From: Thozetella sp. PMI_491
Taxonomy: Eukaryota; Ascomycota; Sordariomycetes; Chaetosphaeriales; Chaetosphaeriaceae
Direction of reading: 5' to 3'
Assembly (NCBI GenBank): GCA_021432635.1
Contig: MU270066.1
Coordinates: 428,807 to 492,806, forward strand
Length of the DNA: 64,000 nt
Every line of letters starts with the position of its first letter. Position 1 is the first letter of the stretch. The notes beneath the pieces are model-generated. The model did not search any database, was not told where the DNA came from, and was given only the letters and a program-made list of their open reading frames with translations. This document shows positions 34,189-45,587 of the stretch, piece after piece. Position numbers and translations under genes: made by a program.

Positions 34189-36079
34189 TTTTGCCCTTGA
34201 CCTGGTCTTGCAGCGTCCGTGATGCCACTGATGTTGATCTGCTCTCCTCGCTTGACATCTGACCACCACCTCATCTCTGATGTATACCTGAGGCCTTGAC
34301 TTGCGCTGCCTTTCAGCCTGGCAGCTTATATCGCGCACCCTATTATCGCCTGGACTTTGACTTCGCCCCTTCAACAGGATCCGACGCCGTGACGGGATTC
34401 TCTGTATACCCCATGCTCGCACAACTTTATCGCATTCTCATTTTACTTGCCTGGACATGCCTCCGGTTCCGCAAGAAGTGGAACCGGTACGGCTGTCTAG
34501 CTGGATCTCGTCGCGCTCGGCCGGGTGCTTGCATGAAGCATCCTAATGCGTACTACTCCTCCACTAGCCCTCACCACAGGATTATACCCTACGTGTCCTT
34601 GGCTGGGACATCGCAGTGACCAATCCACTCTGACATCTGACTTCTCTGCTATGAGATATTGCTTATGCCATCTTAGGCCAGCTCCACGGACGGGATCGCC
34701 TGGACCGCATTCCCTCAATGCACCTCGATAAGAGCGAGGATGGCTTCATAACCTCATCATGCACTTACCTGCCTTGGCCATTTCTCTCTCGGCGCGCGGC
34801 GTTTACGGCGTATGACCTTGCTGTTTGGCCTGATGATTGAATTTGGATGGATTTTGAACCCTTGAGGATTGCTACATCGGCTTCCTACTGCTGATGCGGT
34901 TCTGAAGTTCTCGCAATCGCGCTTCACGATCGTAAGATTGCCTGGAAGTAATGCCTCGGCGGCTGCCACCCATGTGTTTCGCAGGCTCTCTCACGGTTCG
35001 TGGGGAGATGGGCTCTCAACATCATCCATTCTTGATACCCAGCATACCAAGGTCTTGTGCTCACCTTCTGAGCAAGGCCTGCTATTTATTTTACTTTTCC
35101 CACTGGCTTTTACTTGCGGACGGCTGGAAAAGGGGGAGGAAGGGGTCAAAAAGGAACGTTTACCGAGAGTCGTTTGACTGGACATTGTACAGTAGCTGAG
35201 ACGAGAGCATCCTAACAGCAGTGCAGATAGTCACTATTGGATGCGGTGCCCACGCGCGCATGCAGCGTACACGTAGTTTCCCAAGGTCGTAAGTACCGTC
35301 TACATATACCATTCCTCTGCCCCCCACACCTCGATCAGCCGTATCGTCATACCCGTAGCCTCGCAGACTCGAGCACACTACCGGCCTCGTCCTCATCGCT
35401 CGCCACAGTTCGCCAATGCGAAACAAACACTGCACAGGTTTTTCGCCCGAGCTTCATAGAAGTCCATCTCCTGGCCTGGGACATGTACCTTGACCGAAGT
35501 GAGGCTGCTTGCTGCTTCCGTGTTTAGCCAATCACCGGCGAGAGAGGCCTTTATCTACAGCCTGTTGGCGAAAAGATGGTGTTGCCCAAAAGGCGACACT
35601 GCATGCCAGGACTGTGCTAGCGAACCAACAGCCGTCCAACCCATTTTATTGGATCACCTGCTTGTCTACTGCTTGCGTGTTCGCTGCAAAGCCGCATCTT
35701 CGGCATCGGTTGTACAGACGCGGGGTACAAAAAGGCAGCAATCTCCAGAGAGCTCTCCGTCTAGAGACCTACGCGCCAGGCTGCTTCTGCCTTCTCTTTA
35801 TGCATCTTCGAAACTGCCGTGGATGTGTTCGCCTGTCTTATTTGAACCTGTTTCGAGTGAGCACTCCCAGCCTATTTGTAACCCCCAGGACATGAATTCG
35901 CAGCAGGCTCTGGTCTCTCACTCTTCTTCGATCAACTCCATCGATTGCACCGAGCAGATCAGGCTCCAGGCTCCAGGCTTCAGTTCGATCAGATCAACCC
36001 AAAGGATTCCTTTCCCTGCTGCGATCCCTCTCTAGACCTATCGTTGCACTTTTCTACAAGTCTCATACCTGATCCCAGA
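34189..36079. other. Intergenic region, no gene seen
   Basis: 1.9 kb between the KH gene and the AAA gene. Several overlapping ORFs of 100-180 aa run through 35200-36060, but none starts well or shows a domain, and the last of them runs into the leader of the AAA gene. They are probably chance. Confidence 0.5.
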
Positions 36080-39000
36080 ATGGATCCTATCAACCTGGTG
36101 TTCAACGATGACGAGGCTCAGGGGGACACCGTAGCCACGCCTATCTCCATTGCCTCCACCACGACTACTGAAACCATCAGCAAGTCCGAAGATGATCAGT
36201 CCGACAGTGGCCGGACCAATGATGACCCGGTCGAGGACGATATGATGTCCCTTGGAGACAACCCGTTTGGACAGACCTTCCTCTATCACACGACTATGTC
36301 CAATCGGTTCGCGCCTCCCCCGGTGCCGGCGATCCCTCCGCACCCCCTTACTCATGAGCAGATTGCCCCGACGGCGATCGGGGGGGTCTCCTTCGCTCGC
36401 GTGTACGAATCGCCGCAGAAAGGAGCGCAGCTGGGTCATTCAACCCATCTAGGCCCAGCGCCGTTCTCCTTCCACCCGCATCCTCCTCACCCGGCTGCTC
36501 CCTCGATGCCCAGGCTCTCAGCTCCACCTAACCCTTTCGGCTATCTGATTCCCCCGCCCGGTATCACATCCGAGCGGTGCTGGCCGCCCAACCCGGTGCC
36601 TCCCACCATACGCCCAGGCCCCGTATACCACTACGATCCCCAGCTCTACCAACGCCAATCATCGGATAACCACTTGGAATGGAACGCATCCCAAGTAGAT
36701 GCCATCCGTAAGTCTGAGTTGTCTCGGCTCCCTGGGCAGATCGCCACTGCGAAGGCGCAAGCGGAGACGGTCCGTCGGGCACAAGACACTCATATCCGCG
36801 CTCTCGAGGAGCGACAGCTTTACCTCTCGGAGCAAACAAGCCAAGGAGCCCCAGATGCTCAAAGCACTGTGAATAATACGGCTGTTAAAGAGTCTAGGGA
36901 AGAGGTGGCAGCGCCGCAGGAGACTCCTTCGTCTGACGATGCGCCACATGCCCAATCGAGGTCCTGTGATACACCACGACCAGGCCACACCACGGTGGAC
37001 CTATCCATGGAGGAGAGCCAGACTATCCGAGATGCCATCAGGAGGTCCGCTTCGCCGCGCAGGAAGTCATTGCCGCATGCAAAGTCTCCAAGTCGATCCC
37101 AGACGCCTCCGTCTAGTCATGCTGCGCGCCGTGAGGGCGCGGGTGCCATCCGCAGCCCCAAGACTCGCTGCGCCATTACTGCTCGACTGAATCCTCGCGG
37201 CCCAAACACGGCACCGAGGCTTCCCCTCCGTTCAGCAACTCCTGCCTCGAATTCCGAGGGGCCTCTCGGCTCTTTTACTACCGTCACGGACGAAGTGACT
37301 ATGGCCGAGGCTGGGCCCGACCCGACCGCCGACAGTTTCGATTTTTGTGAAACTCCAAGCGACTCCGGATCGAGTTCTCGTTCGCCTCGCAGCGAAATCT
37401 CGTCTGATAGCGACGACGACGACGAAGTTGACTCGGTGGATGAGGATGAAGACTCGGCGTCTGAAGAGGAAGAGGGCTCTACAGTTCATCCTCCTTACAA
37501 TATCATCTACCGGGTCCGCTGTTACGGCCCTGAACGATGCTACACCGATGTCCCCACGGTCGAGAAGGGCATATGCGCATGCCGTCCAGGCCAGGCGGCA
37601 GTAGCCCCTTGCCATCCATGCATATATCACCTAGGACATCTTGCGGGAAGCCAGTACATCGGTATTAACCCCATTGGCAGTTCGCCCGGCCAGGCCTTCC
37701 GTGTCGTGCGTGTCTACAATTGTCTTCCAAGGATTGTCCACCCTCAACCGGTCAGACCAGCCGGTGTTATAGAAGAAGACATCCAGCCTACATCGCTTGC
37801 GCTTTATAACGCCCTACAGTCTGTTGCAAAATACCCATCCAAGTTCGACCCTCCACCGCGTAGCTCCGTTGAGACTCAGGATCGCTTCAGAAGATTTAGC
37901 CCCAAGCCGCTTGTGGGCTCTCATTTCCAGGCGGCGAGTTACGATCAGTATTTCCTCTTCCACCATCGCGAAGCCTTGGCCCAGCTCGACGATCCGACCG
38001 GGGATATCGCTCTTCTCCTCGATTATATGACCAACCAATCCGCCTTCGCAGATGTCTTCCGTCGGGCAGACGAGCAGTTTGCTGCCGGAGAAGTAACCCG
38101 CGATACCATCCAGTTCCTGTTCCGGCCGCATAGCATTCTGGTCTCAACCCAGCACGGACCCGAAGGCCAGACCTCCCCAGAAATAAAGCGGAACGTGGCC
38201 TATGTGCTCGACGCGAGCCCCATCATTGGCGAAGTTAGGGATGTCATGGGTCTTGTTTCTTGGGGCTGGTGTTACGACGGCACGACGCTCTTCCGGAGGG
38301 GCATTGATCTCGAGATTCCTCTGCCGAAAGCCGGCGAGCGAGTCAAGATCGCAGATTTGCGCACATATCCCCTGGAGTTTGCTAGTGAAGAGATCAGATC
38401 CAATCTCCTGAATCGTGGGCGCTTCTTCTGGGACGAGCTGCGCTTCCCCAAGCTTGTGGCATACGAAGGACGGTGCTGGGCTAGTGAGCGGAGCTACGTA
38501 AGTGAACTTCTCACTCCTGGACAGAATTGACCTCGAACATATACCAGATTCTAACCGTAGCACTAGCCCAAGGAATTTCGCTTCATGGTCGACTACAAGT
38601 GCTTCAACAGGGTAGTGCTCAACTCGAAATGGCTCGGCAGGCCCCAATTCAGCAGGCACAGCTGTGATCCATATCCCGAGTCTATCAAAAATGATGTGAG
38701 CGACCTCGGCGATCTTGCCATGTTGATTCCTGCCGATGTCCCTGCCTTCTGCATTGGTGACCGCCGGCAGTGGAGTAAGTGTTTCTTGAGATTTCCCCAG
38801 AAGCTAGGTAGGCTCAGCAGCTGACATTGCGAAACCATAGTCCGTCTGCACCTTGATCAGATCCACCCCGTCACCTGGAACCAGGATGCCCTCGGAGATG
38901 TTGTCCTCCCCAGGAGCGTTAAGGATTTGGCTGTATCCCTCGTCATGAGTCGTACGGCGCGTGAGAGAGCCCTGCCGGCAGAACAGCAGTGGTCTGGAAA

Positions 39001-39655
39001 AGCACTCACCATGCACATCCACGGTCCCTCCGGTAGCGGCAAGACGATGCTAGCACGTGCCCTCGCCGAGACTGCGCAGCTACCGCTATATGTTGTACCG
39101 GCCGGGCTGATCTCCACGACCCCGGAGCTCTGGTCTAAATTCGTAAACCACATACGCTATCTCGGCAATGCTTGGCAGTGTATCCTGCTCTTGGATAACT
39201 CAGACGCCTTCATGGCCAAGCGGACCCCTTGCCCAGATGGGTCCTTCGACCACCACGACGTCGGCATCGCTGCATGGTTCAACAAGCTTCTCGATGACTT
39301 CCCGGGCATCATCATCTTGACGTCCCAAACAGTGCCGGTTGAGAAGGTGCACCCTACCATACGGAACCGCATCAATGTCTCGCTGGCGTTGGATCCCCTC
39401 AGCGAGGTAACAAGGGCTATGATCTGGAAACAGAAGCTGGCCGCGGCCGGGCTGCCCCCAGGACACGACAGCGACATCCAGTCAATCTCGAAGCGTGAGT
39501 TTAGCGGGTGGCAGATCAAGAGCATTGTCGAAACCGCCGTTGAAATTTCTCACTACCACAACCGTGACTTGGAGTGGAGGGATGTAGAGCTTACGTCGGG
39601 AAGCTTTCAAGGAGAGAAGAAGAAATTTGTAGCGTGGATCTCTGATAACGAGTGA
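36080..39655 (+). CDS. DUF7025-type AAA protein with degenerate ATPase motifs
   Basis: Three exons (36080-38497, 38567-38774, 38841-39655) give 1146 aa. The first 450 residues are Pro/Ser/acidic and probably disordered. A conserved middle (FLFRPHSILVSTQHG, GLVSWGWCYDGTTLFRR, FRFMVDYKCFN) matches the domain that precedes the AAA module in a large fungal family. The AAA module has an intact Walker A (GPSGSGKT, Lys 943), but Walker B reads LLLDNSD (Asp 994, Asn 995) where the catalytic Glu is expected, and sensor 1 reads ILTSQ instead of LTTN. An Arg remains in IRNRINVSL. It may bind ATP but hydrolyse it poorly. The function of the family is largely unknown. Confidence 0.9.
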
Positions 39656-39919
39656 GGGCAAGATTTGTTGTTTGTATTTCGCTCCTACCTTCTTTGGATA
39701 CTCTCGCAGGTCCGAGTATTTCTCATGTGTCACCAGTTGTGTCACTATTTCTTAGTTGTCTTGGAAACAAGTGCGACGTGCCGACCTGTGAGAGGGCTTG
39801 TTTGGTCTGTTTAGTCTATGATTCTAGCAAAGAATCACGATCTCCAGTGGATGCTGTGCAAAAGAGCCTATCTAGTCTACCTCAGTCTACCTGCAGGCGC
39901 GAGCCCTCCTTTGTCGGGA

Positions 39920-41693
39920 CTACGGTTTGATGAGAGCTTGGAATTTCAAGTCGGGATCGTATCTCTTTCTGAGCTCGGCCAGCTTCTCCCAATGTTCACC
40001 GTATGTCTTTACGGTAGGTTAGCATGACAGTCGCATCTTTGGCGAGGAATGTCGCTTCTTACATGCTTCGAATCATGCCACGCTTCGTGGCCCGTCGGCA
40101 GGATCATGCCGACTTGGGATTCTCCTAGAACCCGGCTAGGAGCCTCGATAGCAATCTGTCGAGCCTTTTCCGCTTGCTCATCCGATCCATTCGCAGGAGC
40201 TCCTGTTATTACGAGGATATAGTGCTTTGCGTCGGCCGGGCGTGGCCAAGCAACCTCAGACAGTTCGCCAATCGGCGGCCGCTGCGTCAAGATTCATAAT
40301 TAGCTTGTGTTTTTTGGACGGCACCCGGGACTCCGGCCAGACTCACAAGAACAAAGCACTGAATGGCGAGCAAGGTGCGGTTCTGAATTTCGGGGTCGGT
40401 GCCTGCTATAGTATCCTGCCACTCCATTGCACGCATGATAGTCTTCGCGTCGATGGTAGAGACCGCTATTGGTATGGCAAAAAACTTCCTCAAGACGCCT
40501 CGAAGCCTATCGTAATTCTCTGTATAACCCAGTTAGTATTGTTCGTAACATTTTCAGGGTTGGTCATACGCTGCATGTCAACAACCCCTTTAATATCCGT
40601 TACTACAGTACAGTCGATTGCATTTGGGAGCGTCAACGCCCAGTCGAAAGTTTCGCGGCCGTGTGCTTCCCCGCAGGCGTCATAAACGTGCAGAGCCATC
40701 ATATCGCCGGTCACTAGCTTGAGGTCTTTCTCCTCTAGAACAGTGCTCAAGAGATGTTTCTTTGCCGAGTACATCAAGATACACACTTTCGGATGCTGCG
40801 GCTTAGCGAAGAAGGTGGCGGCTTTCCGGGCCGTCTCTTCGACATGCTCTTTCGGAACAAGAATCATACCGGACCAAATATCCGTTGGGTAAGGGTGAGC
40901 TTGAAGAACGACTTTGGTCATAACTATCCCATTAGGTGTTAGTAGGTGATACTATAAGTGCGATGATCCTGGGAGGAGCTGAGGTAGCATACCGCCGAAG
41001 CCGCCACCAGACCCTCGAAGTGCCCACATCAAATCGGGGTCAGTGGATGCCATGACAACACTTCCGTCATACTTGACCACTTCGGCGTTTAGCAGATTAT
41101 TGGGGTCCGAAATTAATCCAAACTCGCCGGTCAACCACGACAGTCCGCCATGAAGGATAGATCCCCCAACGCCCACGCTTGGGGTTCTCGCAACAGCAAC
41201 TGAGAACAGCTTAGTAACTGGAGTGCTTCAGAGCATTTTCCCTCCCAATATAGTCGATTTTGAGGATTCAAGGCAAGGGGTTCTTACTGCTAAAATTAGG
41301 ATCAAGGTCTCGCATCCTTCCTGCAACATCGATCCAAGTGTTGCCTACCCCGATAGTTGCTACCTTTTTGACGGCATCATACTCGAAACCGTCGAAGTTG
41401 AGCGTGCTAATGATGACATCGGTAGCCGATGGCGATTGAGCGCCTCGGCCACGCACGACAAACTTGAGGTGAGACTTATATAGGAATGCCAAGATCTTCC
41501 CAAGGGTTTCAGCAGAGCTAGGTGCGAATGCGACTGCCGGGTGAAGCTCGAGGTCAGTCGAGAATGCCTCAGTGTGGAGGGCATAGTTTGGATGGGCAGG
41601 GGTAAGGACATCGGCAGTGCCAATCTGCTTGAGCAAAGGCTCAAGGACAGCCAAAACCTCCTTGACCCTGTCGTCTGAGAATATGGAAACCAT
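39920..41693 (-). CDS. FAD-linked oxidoreductase, berberine-bridge type
   Basis: Six minus-strand exons (41288-41693, 40993-41199, 40570-40923, 40347-40519, 40063-40281, 39920-40006) give 481 aa. The FAD-binding PCMH fold is seen in TDLELHPAVAFAPSSAETLGKILAF, FVVRGRGAQSPSATDV and GVGGSILHGGLSWLTGEFGL, followed by WALRGSGGGFG; the BBE C-terminus is YGEHWEKLAELRKRYDP. The usual covalent His of the GGGH motif is replaced (RGRGAQ), and no Cys sits in the second flavin motif, so FAD may be bound without a covalent bond. No signal peptide is seen, unlike many secreted relatives. It is divergent from the dual-zinc regulator. Exon 3/4 uses a 50-nt intron with a CTAAC branch site. Substrate unknown. 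Confidence 0.9.
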
Positions 41694-42274
41694 GTTGGAA
41701 GTGTTCGATGTGAATAAGCGCCGAAGTCGAAGAGAATAGATGGTGCTGTGGTTGAAGCAATGAACCAGGAGCCTCCAGACATTACGGAATACCCGTTTAT
41801 ATACTCTTTAAGCGCTCTCCGCAACCACAAGGGAACTCTACCTGCTTTCGATTACATAGTATTTTCCAATTCATCATTGACTAATTAATTCACGCCTTTT
41901 AGACAACAACTCAGCTACTCTAACATCGGGATCGGACATAGGCCCCATTTTTATCGGTCAATATCTGCCTGCTCCTTCTAAAAGCTGCTGCTTACGAAAG
42001 CTTAAGGAAGAATCTATGGCTTGGGTTGGATACAAGCCCCAGTTTATCAGCCCTATTACCCTAGCCTTGCAAGCATCATTACGACGGAATATGTCACCTG
42101 AAAATACTCCGTAATGGATCGGGGCTAAGCCCCACTGATTATCGGATATAAGCCCCACTTTTCCCGGTCGTCTCATAAGAACGACCGACCCTGCCGAACA
42201 CAAAGAAGCAACACCCCCCCGAGCTACATGAGCATAGAAGGCGCCACAGTGCAAGATTCGTCCACCACAAGGCC
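41694..42274. promoter_or_regulatory. Divergent promoter of oxidase and dual-zinc regulator
   Basis: 581 bp between the two start codons. It holds four copies of a degenerate repeat, listed separately, and one TACTCCGTA at 42105-42113. Both genes could be controlled from here; the regulator may act on its own promoter (inference). Confidence 0.55.
41933..42167. repeat. Four degenerate GCCCCA-centred repeats
   Basis: Related units of about 25 bp start at 41933, 42026, 42120 and 42143. Each has the core (C/T)GG-N5-6-GCCCCA followed by T-rich bases and usually TATCGG or CCCGG. The first three are 93-94 bp apart, and the last two overlap. Unit three contains the palindrome GGGGCTAAGCCCC. The CGG ends are the half-site of many Zn2Cys6 proteins. 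Confidence 0.6.
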
Positions 42275-44346
42275 ATGGCTTGTCAAAGATGCCGCTGTCA
42301 AAAGGCGAGATGCGACAGAGCGAGCCCGCAATGCGCACGGTGCGCACGGGTCAACGTCAAGTGCGAATATCTTTCTATGGGCCATAATCAGCCAAGTCGA
42401 CCAGGAACCCGCAGAGAAATCGAGTCGACGGATTTAATCGGCTCGGATGAAGGGGTTCATCGGGCTCCGAATATTACTGCAACGGCGGAGTTCCTTCAAC
42501 CTAGGGCAAATACCGAACCCGGGGACGACCTGGCGTCTTCGGCAAGTCCTTGGCTCGATGAGCTCCGGTGGATCTTGGACCGTTCCGGCAGCTCCATACA
42601 GCCCACACGCTCGAGAAAACGCGATCGAGCCATTATTTCTTGTGCCCGTTGTCGTAAGCACAAGGTCCGGTGTGACAGGAAATCGCCGTGTGGCCGGTGC
42701 AGGAAGCTCGGCAAGCAATCAGAATGCGTCTACTCGGCCCCTACTTCATCTCCTCAAAAATACATCCTCCTAGAAGACGACTTGACTCTGAGCTCGGTGG
42801 CTTCCAATAACCCCCGTCATATGAAGGATTTAAGGTTCAGAAACAAAGCGCATTGGACATCGATCTACCATGAGGTAATGGGCACATGGTCTTTGGTATA
42901 GACGAAGATAACTGACTTTGTATGGTCTAGCTTGTTAATTACCTCCCGCAACATCTCCGCGAGATTCTTGAGAGAGACGAGCCCGAAAATGGCAATAGTG
43001 AATACACAAACTCAGTTGTGCCTTCTTTCAACTATCCTTTCGGAATCAAGACCGAAAATGAAGATGACTTCCCCGAGGATTTATCTCAGCTGCTGCCTCA
43101 AAGTCAACAACAACTGTTCTTGTCTTACTACATGAGTACTATCGAGGAGACGTACCATCTCGTCGACTTGGCCTCATTTGAGACGAAACTTCACGCTTTC
43201 TGGGCGTCAAAGAGTACTGCTGACGACGACTGGCTTGCGCAATACTTTGTGATTCTATCACTTGGATGCCAAGCGTTTCTTTCGATACAAGACGACTATG
43301 ACGAAACGTACCGGAACCTGCCTACACGTCTTCTCTACGCCGCCGAGCACCACCTCAAACGCACGCCATTTCTATTCAACCCAAGTTTGGGCAACATAAG
43401 GACGCTATGTCTCATAGTCATTGCAAAACAACTCTACGCAATGTCATGTCACGAAACAGATGCCTGCTGGCACCTGACGGGGATGCTCGTACGTCTATCT
43501 ATCGTAAAGGGTCTTCATATTCATCACCCGCACCGAGACAAAGAAAAATCATGCGATAATCAGTCAGAGGCGAGGTTGTGGGCGACCATAATGTCTCTCG
43601 ACATGAAGCAATCAAGCGTCTGTGGTCTGCCTCTATTCTTGCGGTCTAGTGATATCTCGTCTCTGAAACCCGAATCAACAACATCAGGGTCCACCACCCA
43701 CCAGGCTAAGGTTGCGGGGAGTGGCATGAACAATACGACCATCTTCCAGGATATCTTGGTGGACTGCGGCGGTTTGTTGCTAGAAGCAATGGAGCTTACG
43801 AATCGCCACGATGACTCGGTTGCATATGCGCAAGTGGTCGAGCTTGACACCGCACTACGGGCACGTCTCAAAGTGCTTCAATCTATGGAGAAACGCCGCG
43901 GCGCCACTGACCTCGAAATTTGCGCGGCAGATATATTCTTTCGGAAGATCCTGATGAGCTTACACTCTCGTTTTGCTCTCCAGCCGATCTCATCGACCAA
44001 GTACCCGACCTCCTATGTTTCCTCGCTCGAGGGTGCTCTGTCGATTCTCTCCCGACAACGGCAACTGTGTGAGGTAGTTCGGCAAGAGCAGCCAATATCA
44101 TGGTTTGTGGGTTTCTTCAGATACGAGTTCTTCACAGCAGCACTCACTTTGTGCTACCACCTTGCACGCAGTGATGACCTGCCAAGCCTTCCTTTAGCTT
44201 CTGGGTTCGAACGTCATCCGCGAGAGATCATGCTTGATGCGCTCCAATTGTGCCGGGAGTTGTGGGCTCGAGAGAAGCAAATCTCAGTTTGCAGTGAGAA
44301 TGCTTTCGGGTTTCTAGACCAAGTGGTCCGCGCTTTGCGCATTTAA
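42275..44346 (+). CDS. Transcription factor with two Zn2Cys6 clusters
   Basis: Two exons (42275-42874, 42931-44346) give 671 aa. The first cluster lies at the very N-terminus (Cys 3, 6, 13, 20, 23, 30; C-X2-C-X6-C-X6-C-X2-C-X6-C) and the second at Cys 123, 126, 133, 139, 142, 151 (C-X2-C-X6-C-X5-C-X2-C-X8-C), preceded by RSRKRDR. The rest, from about residue 250, looks like a fungal-specific transcription factor domain (ETYHLVDLASFETKLHAFW, WHLTGMLVRLSIVKGLH, EARLWATIMSLDM). Most family members carry only one cluster. It is transcribed away from the FAD oxidase and is the obvious candidate regulator of it. No TF name can be given. Confidence 0.93.
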
Positions 44347-45587
44347 GTAGCTTTTGGCTTCGTGCATATACATGGGGAGTTTAAGCGATGCTCCCAGGTC
44401 TACGAGGAGGCTCACTACTCGAGACACAAAAGCTGATCTGCGCCTGGGTTAAGATAGGGGAAACAACCATGGTGGCTACTGTCTATGGATAGAACACATT
44501 ATGTTGCACAAAAGGGCGGTAGCCAAATTGTGTCTCCGCCATTGGAAGGACATGTACGACCTGCAATGGGCTCTGACATCTACTTCAGATCGTTGCTGGA
44601 TACTCGACTACCTAAATACAAAGAAAGCTTCAAAATATCCACCATTCCCCTCAAGAAGATGGGAAGGGACTAAAAAATCAGTTTTGATGTTCTTCAATGC
44701 GTAGGGCGAATCGACTGCTACTTCAGGCTTGAATAGGCAAGTGTACAAGATCCGGAAATATGGCCTGGTGAGGCGAGCTTTGCGAGCCGTTTGCTCGACC
44801 TTGTACGGCCCTCGGGCGACGGGTCACCAGGGGGGGCGGGTCACGCAGTGTTGGTGATGCAAGCAACCATATTGTAGAACAATTTGGGTAGGATATCCAG
44901 AATCACAGTAACGCACGACTTTTCACGCCTTCGGTACGGTCAGGTGTAGTTGACGACCACCGATTAGTATTCTTCTAATACGGCATTAGTCCTAGACCCC
45001 AGTATAGATATCCCGGAACCAAGTCAGTCACTGGAATTCTCGCCACTATTTTTCGCTGAAATAGAACAACGTTGGAATCCCTGAGGGCTACAAACACACG
45101 GTTGTCTCAGCACCCCTCCTTGGGACTGCCTCAGGTCAGGTTCTCATCTTTTGTGCGACCTTGAGCGACCCATACCTTAAGCTAAACATGCAGTAGGCCT
45201 CGAGATCCATACAGTTCTTTTGAACTTCGAGACCTGTGGGATGCCTGATCCTAGGCAGGTTACCGTCTTTCAGATCACCTTTGAGATTCTGGTAGGCACC
45301 AAGATTTCATGGCACAGAGAAACAGAATTTTGCCTCGGGTGAACTCAACATGTCCTGGTACTCGATCATTGTCTCTATTTCGCACCACGGTAACCCTAAC
45401 TACGGGTCATTAGATGCGTGGATCAGCTTTTCCTACCCATTACACACATATGCCTTGTATTAACAAAGCATATAGTCTCGGGACCTCTACCGGGACAATT
45501 CCATGATCCTCGACACATCCAAGCCTCTTCTGACCTTCACAAGATCTTCACCCGGCCGAGTGCTCTCTCGCCTCACCAGAATTCACT
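44347..45587. other. Intergenic region, no gene seen
   Basis: 1.2 kb with low coding potential; the two ORFs near 44485-44704 are about 65 aa, overlap each other and lack domains. The sequence is less GC-rich than the genes and could be decayed repeat material, but I see no clear terminal repeats. Confidence 0.5.

Noticed and set aside
35490-36035. 181-aa plus-strand ORF before the AAA gene
   Set aside because: Composition is not protein-like, it overlaps another ORF in a second frame, and it runs into the leader of the AAA gene.
40535-40566. 32-nt intron between exons 3 and 4 of the FAD oxidase
   Set aside because: Using the nearer donor would also keep the frame but gives an intron too short for fungal splicing; the GTATGA donor giving a 50-nt intron with a CTAAC branch is preferred.
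44200-44220. GGTTCGAA, a tRNA B-box-like sequence
   Set aside because: It lies inside the coding sequence of the dual-zinc regulator with no matching A box or cloverleaf.
44760-45060. Possible LTR or transposon remnant
   Set aside because: The sequence has a repeat-like feel and begins TGTTGGTG after a G-run, but I found no second copy, terminal repeats or target duplication in the window.
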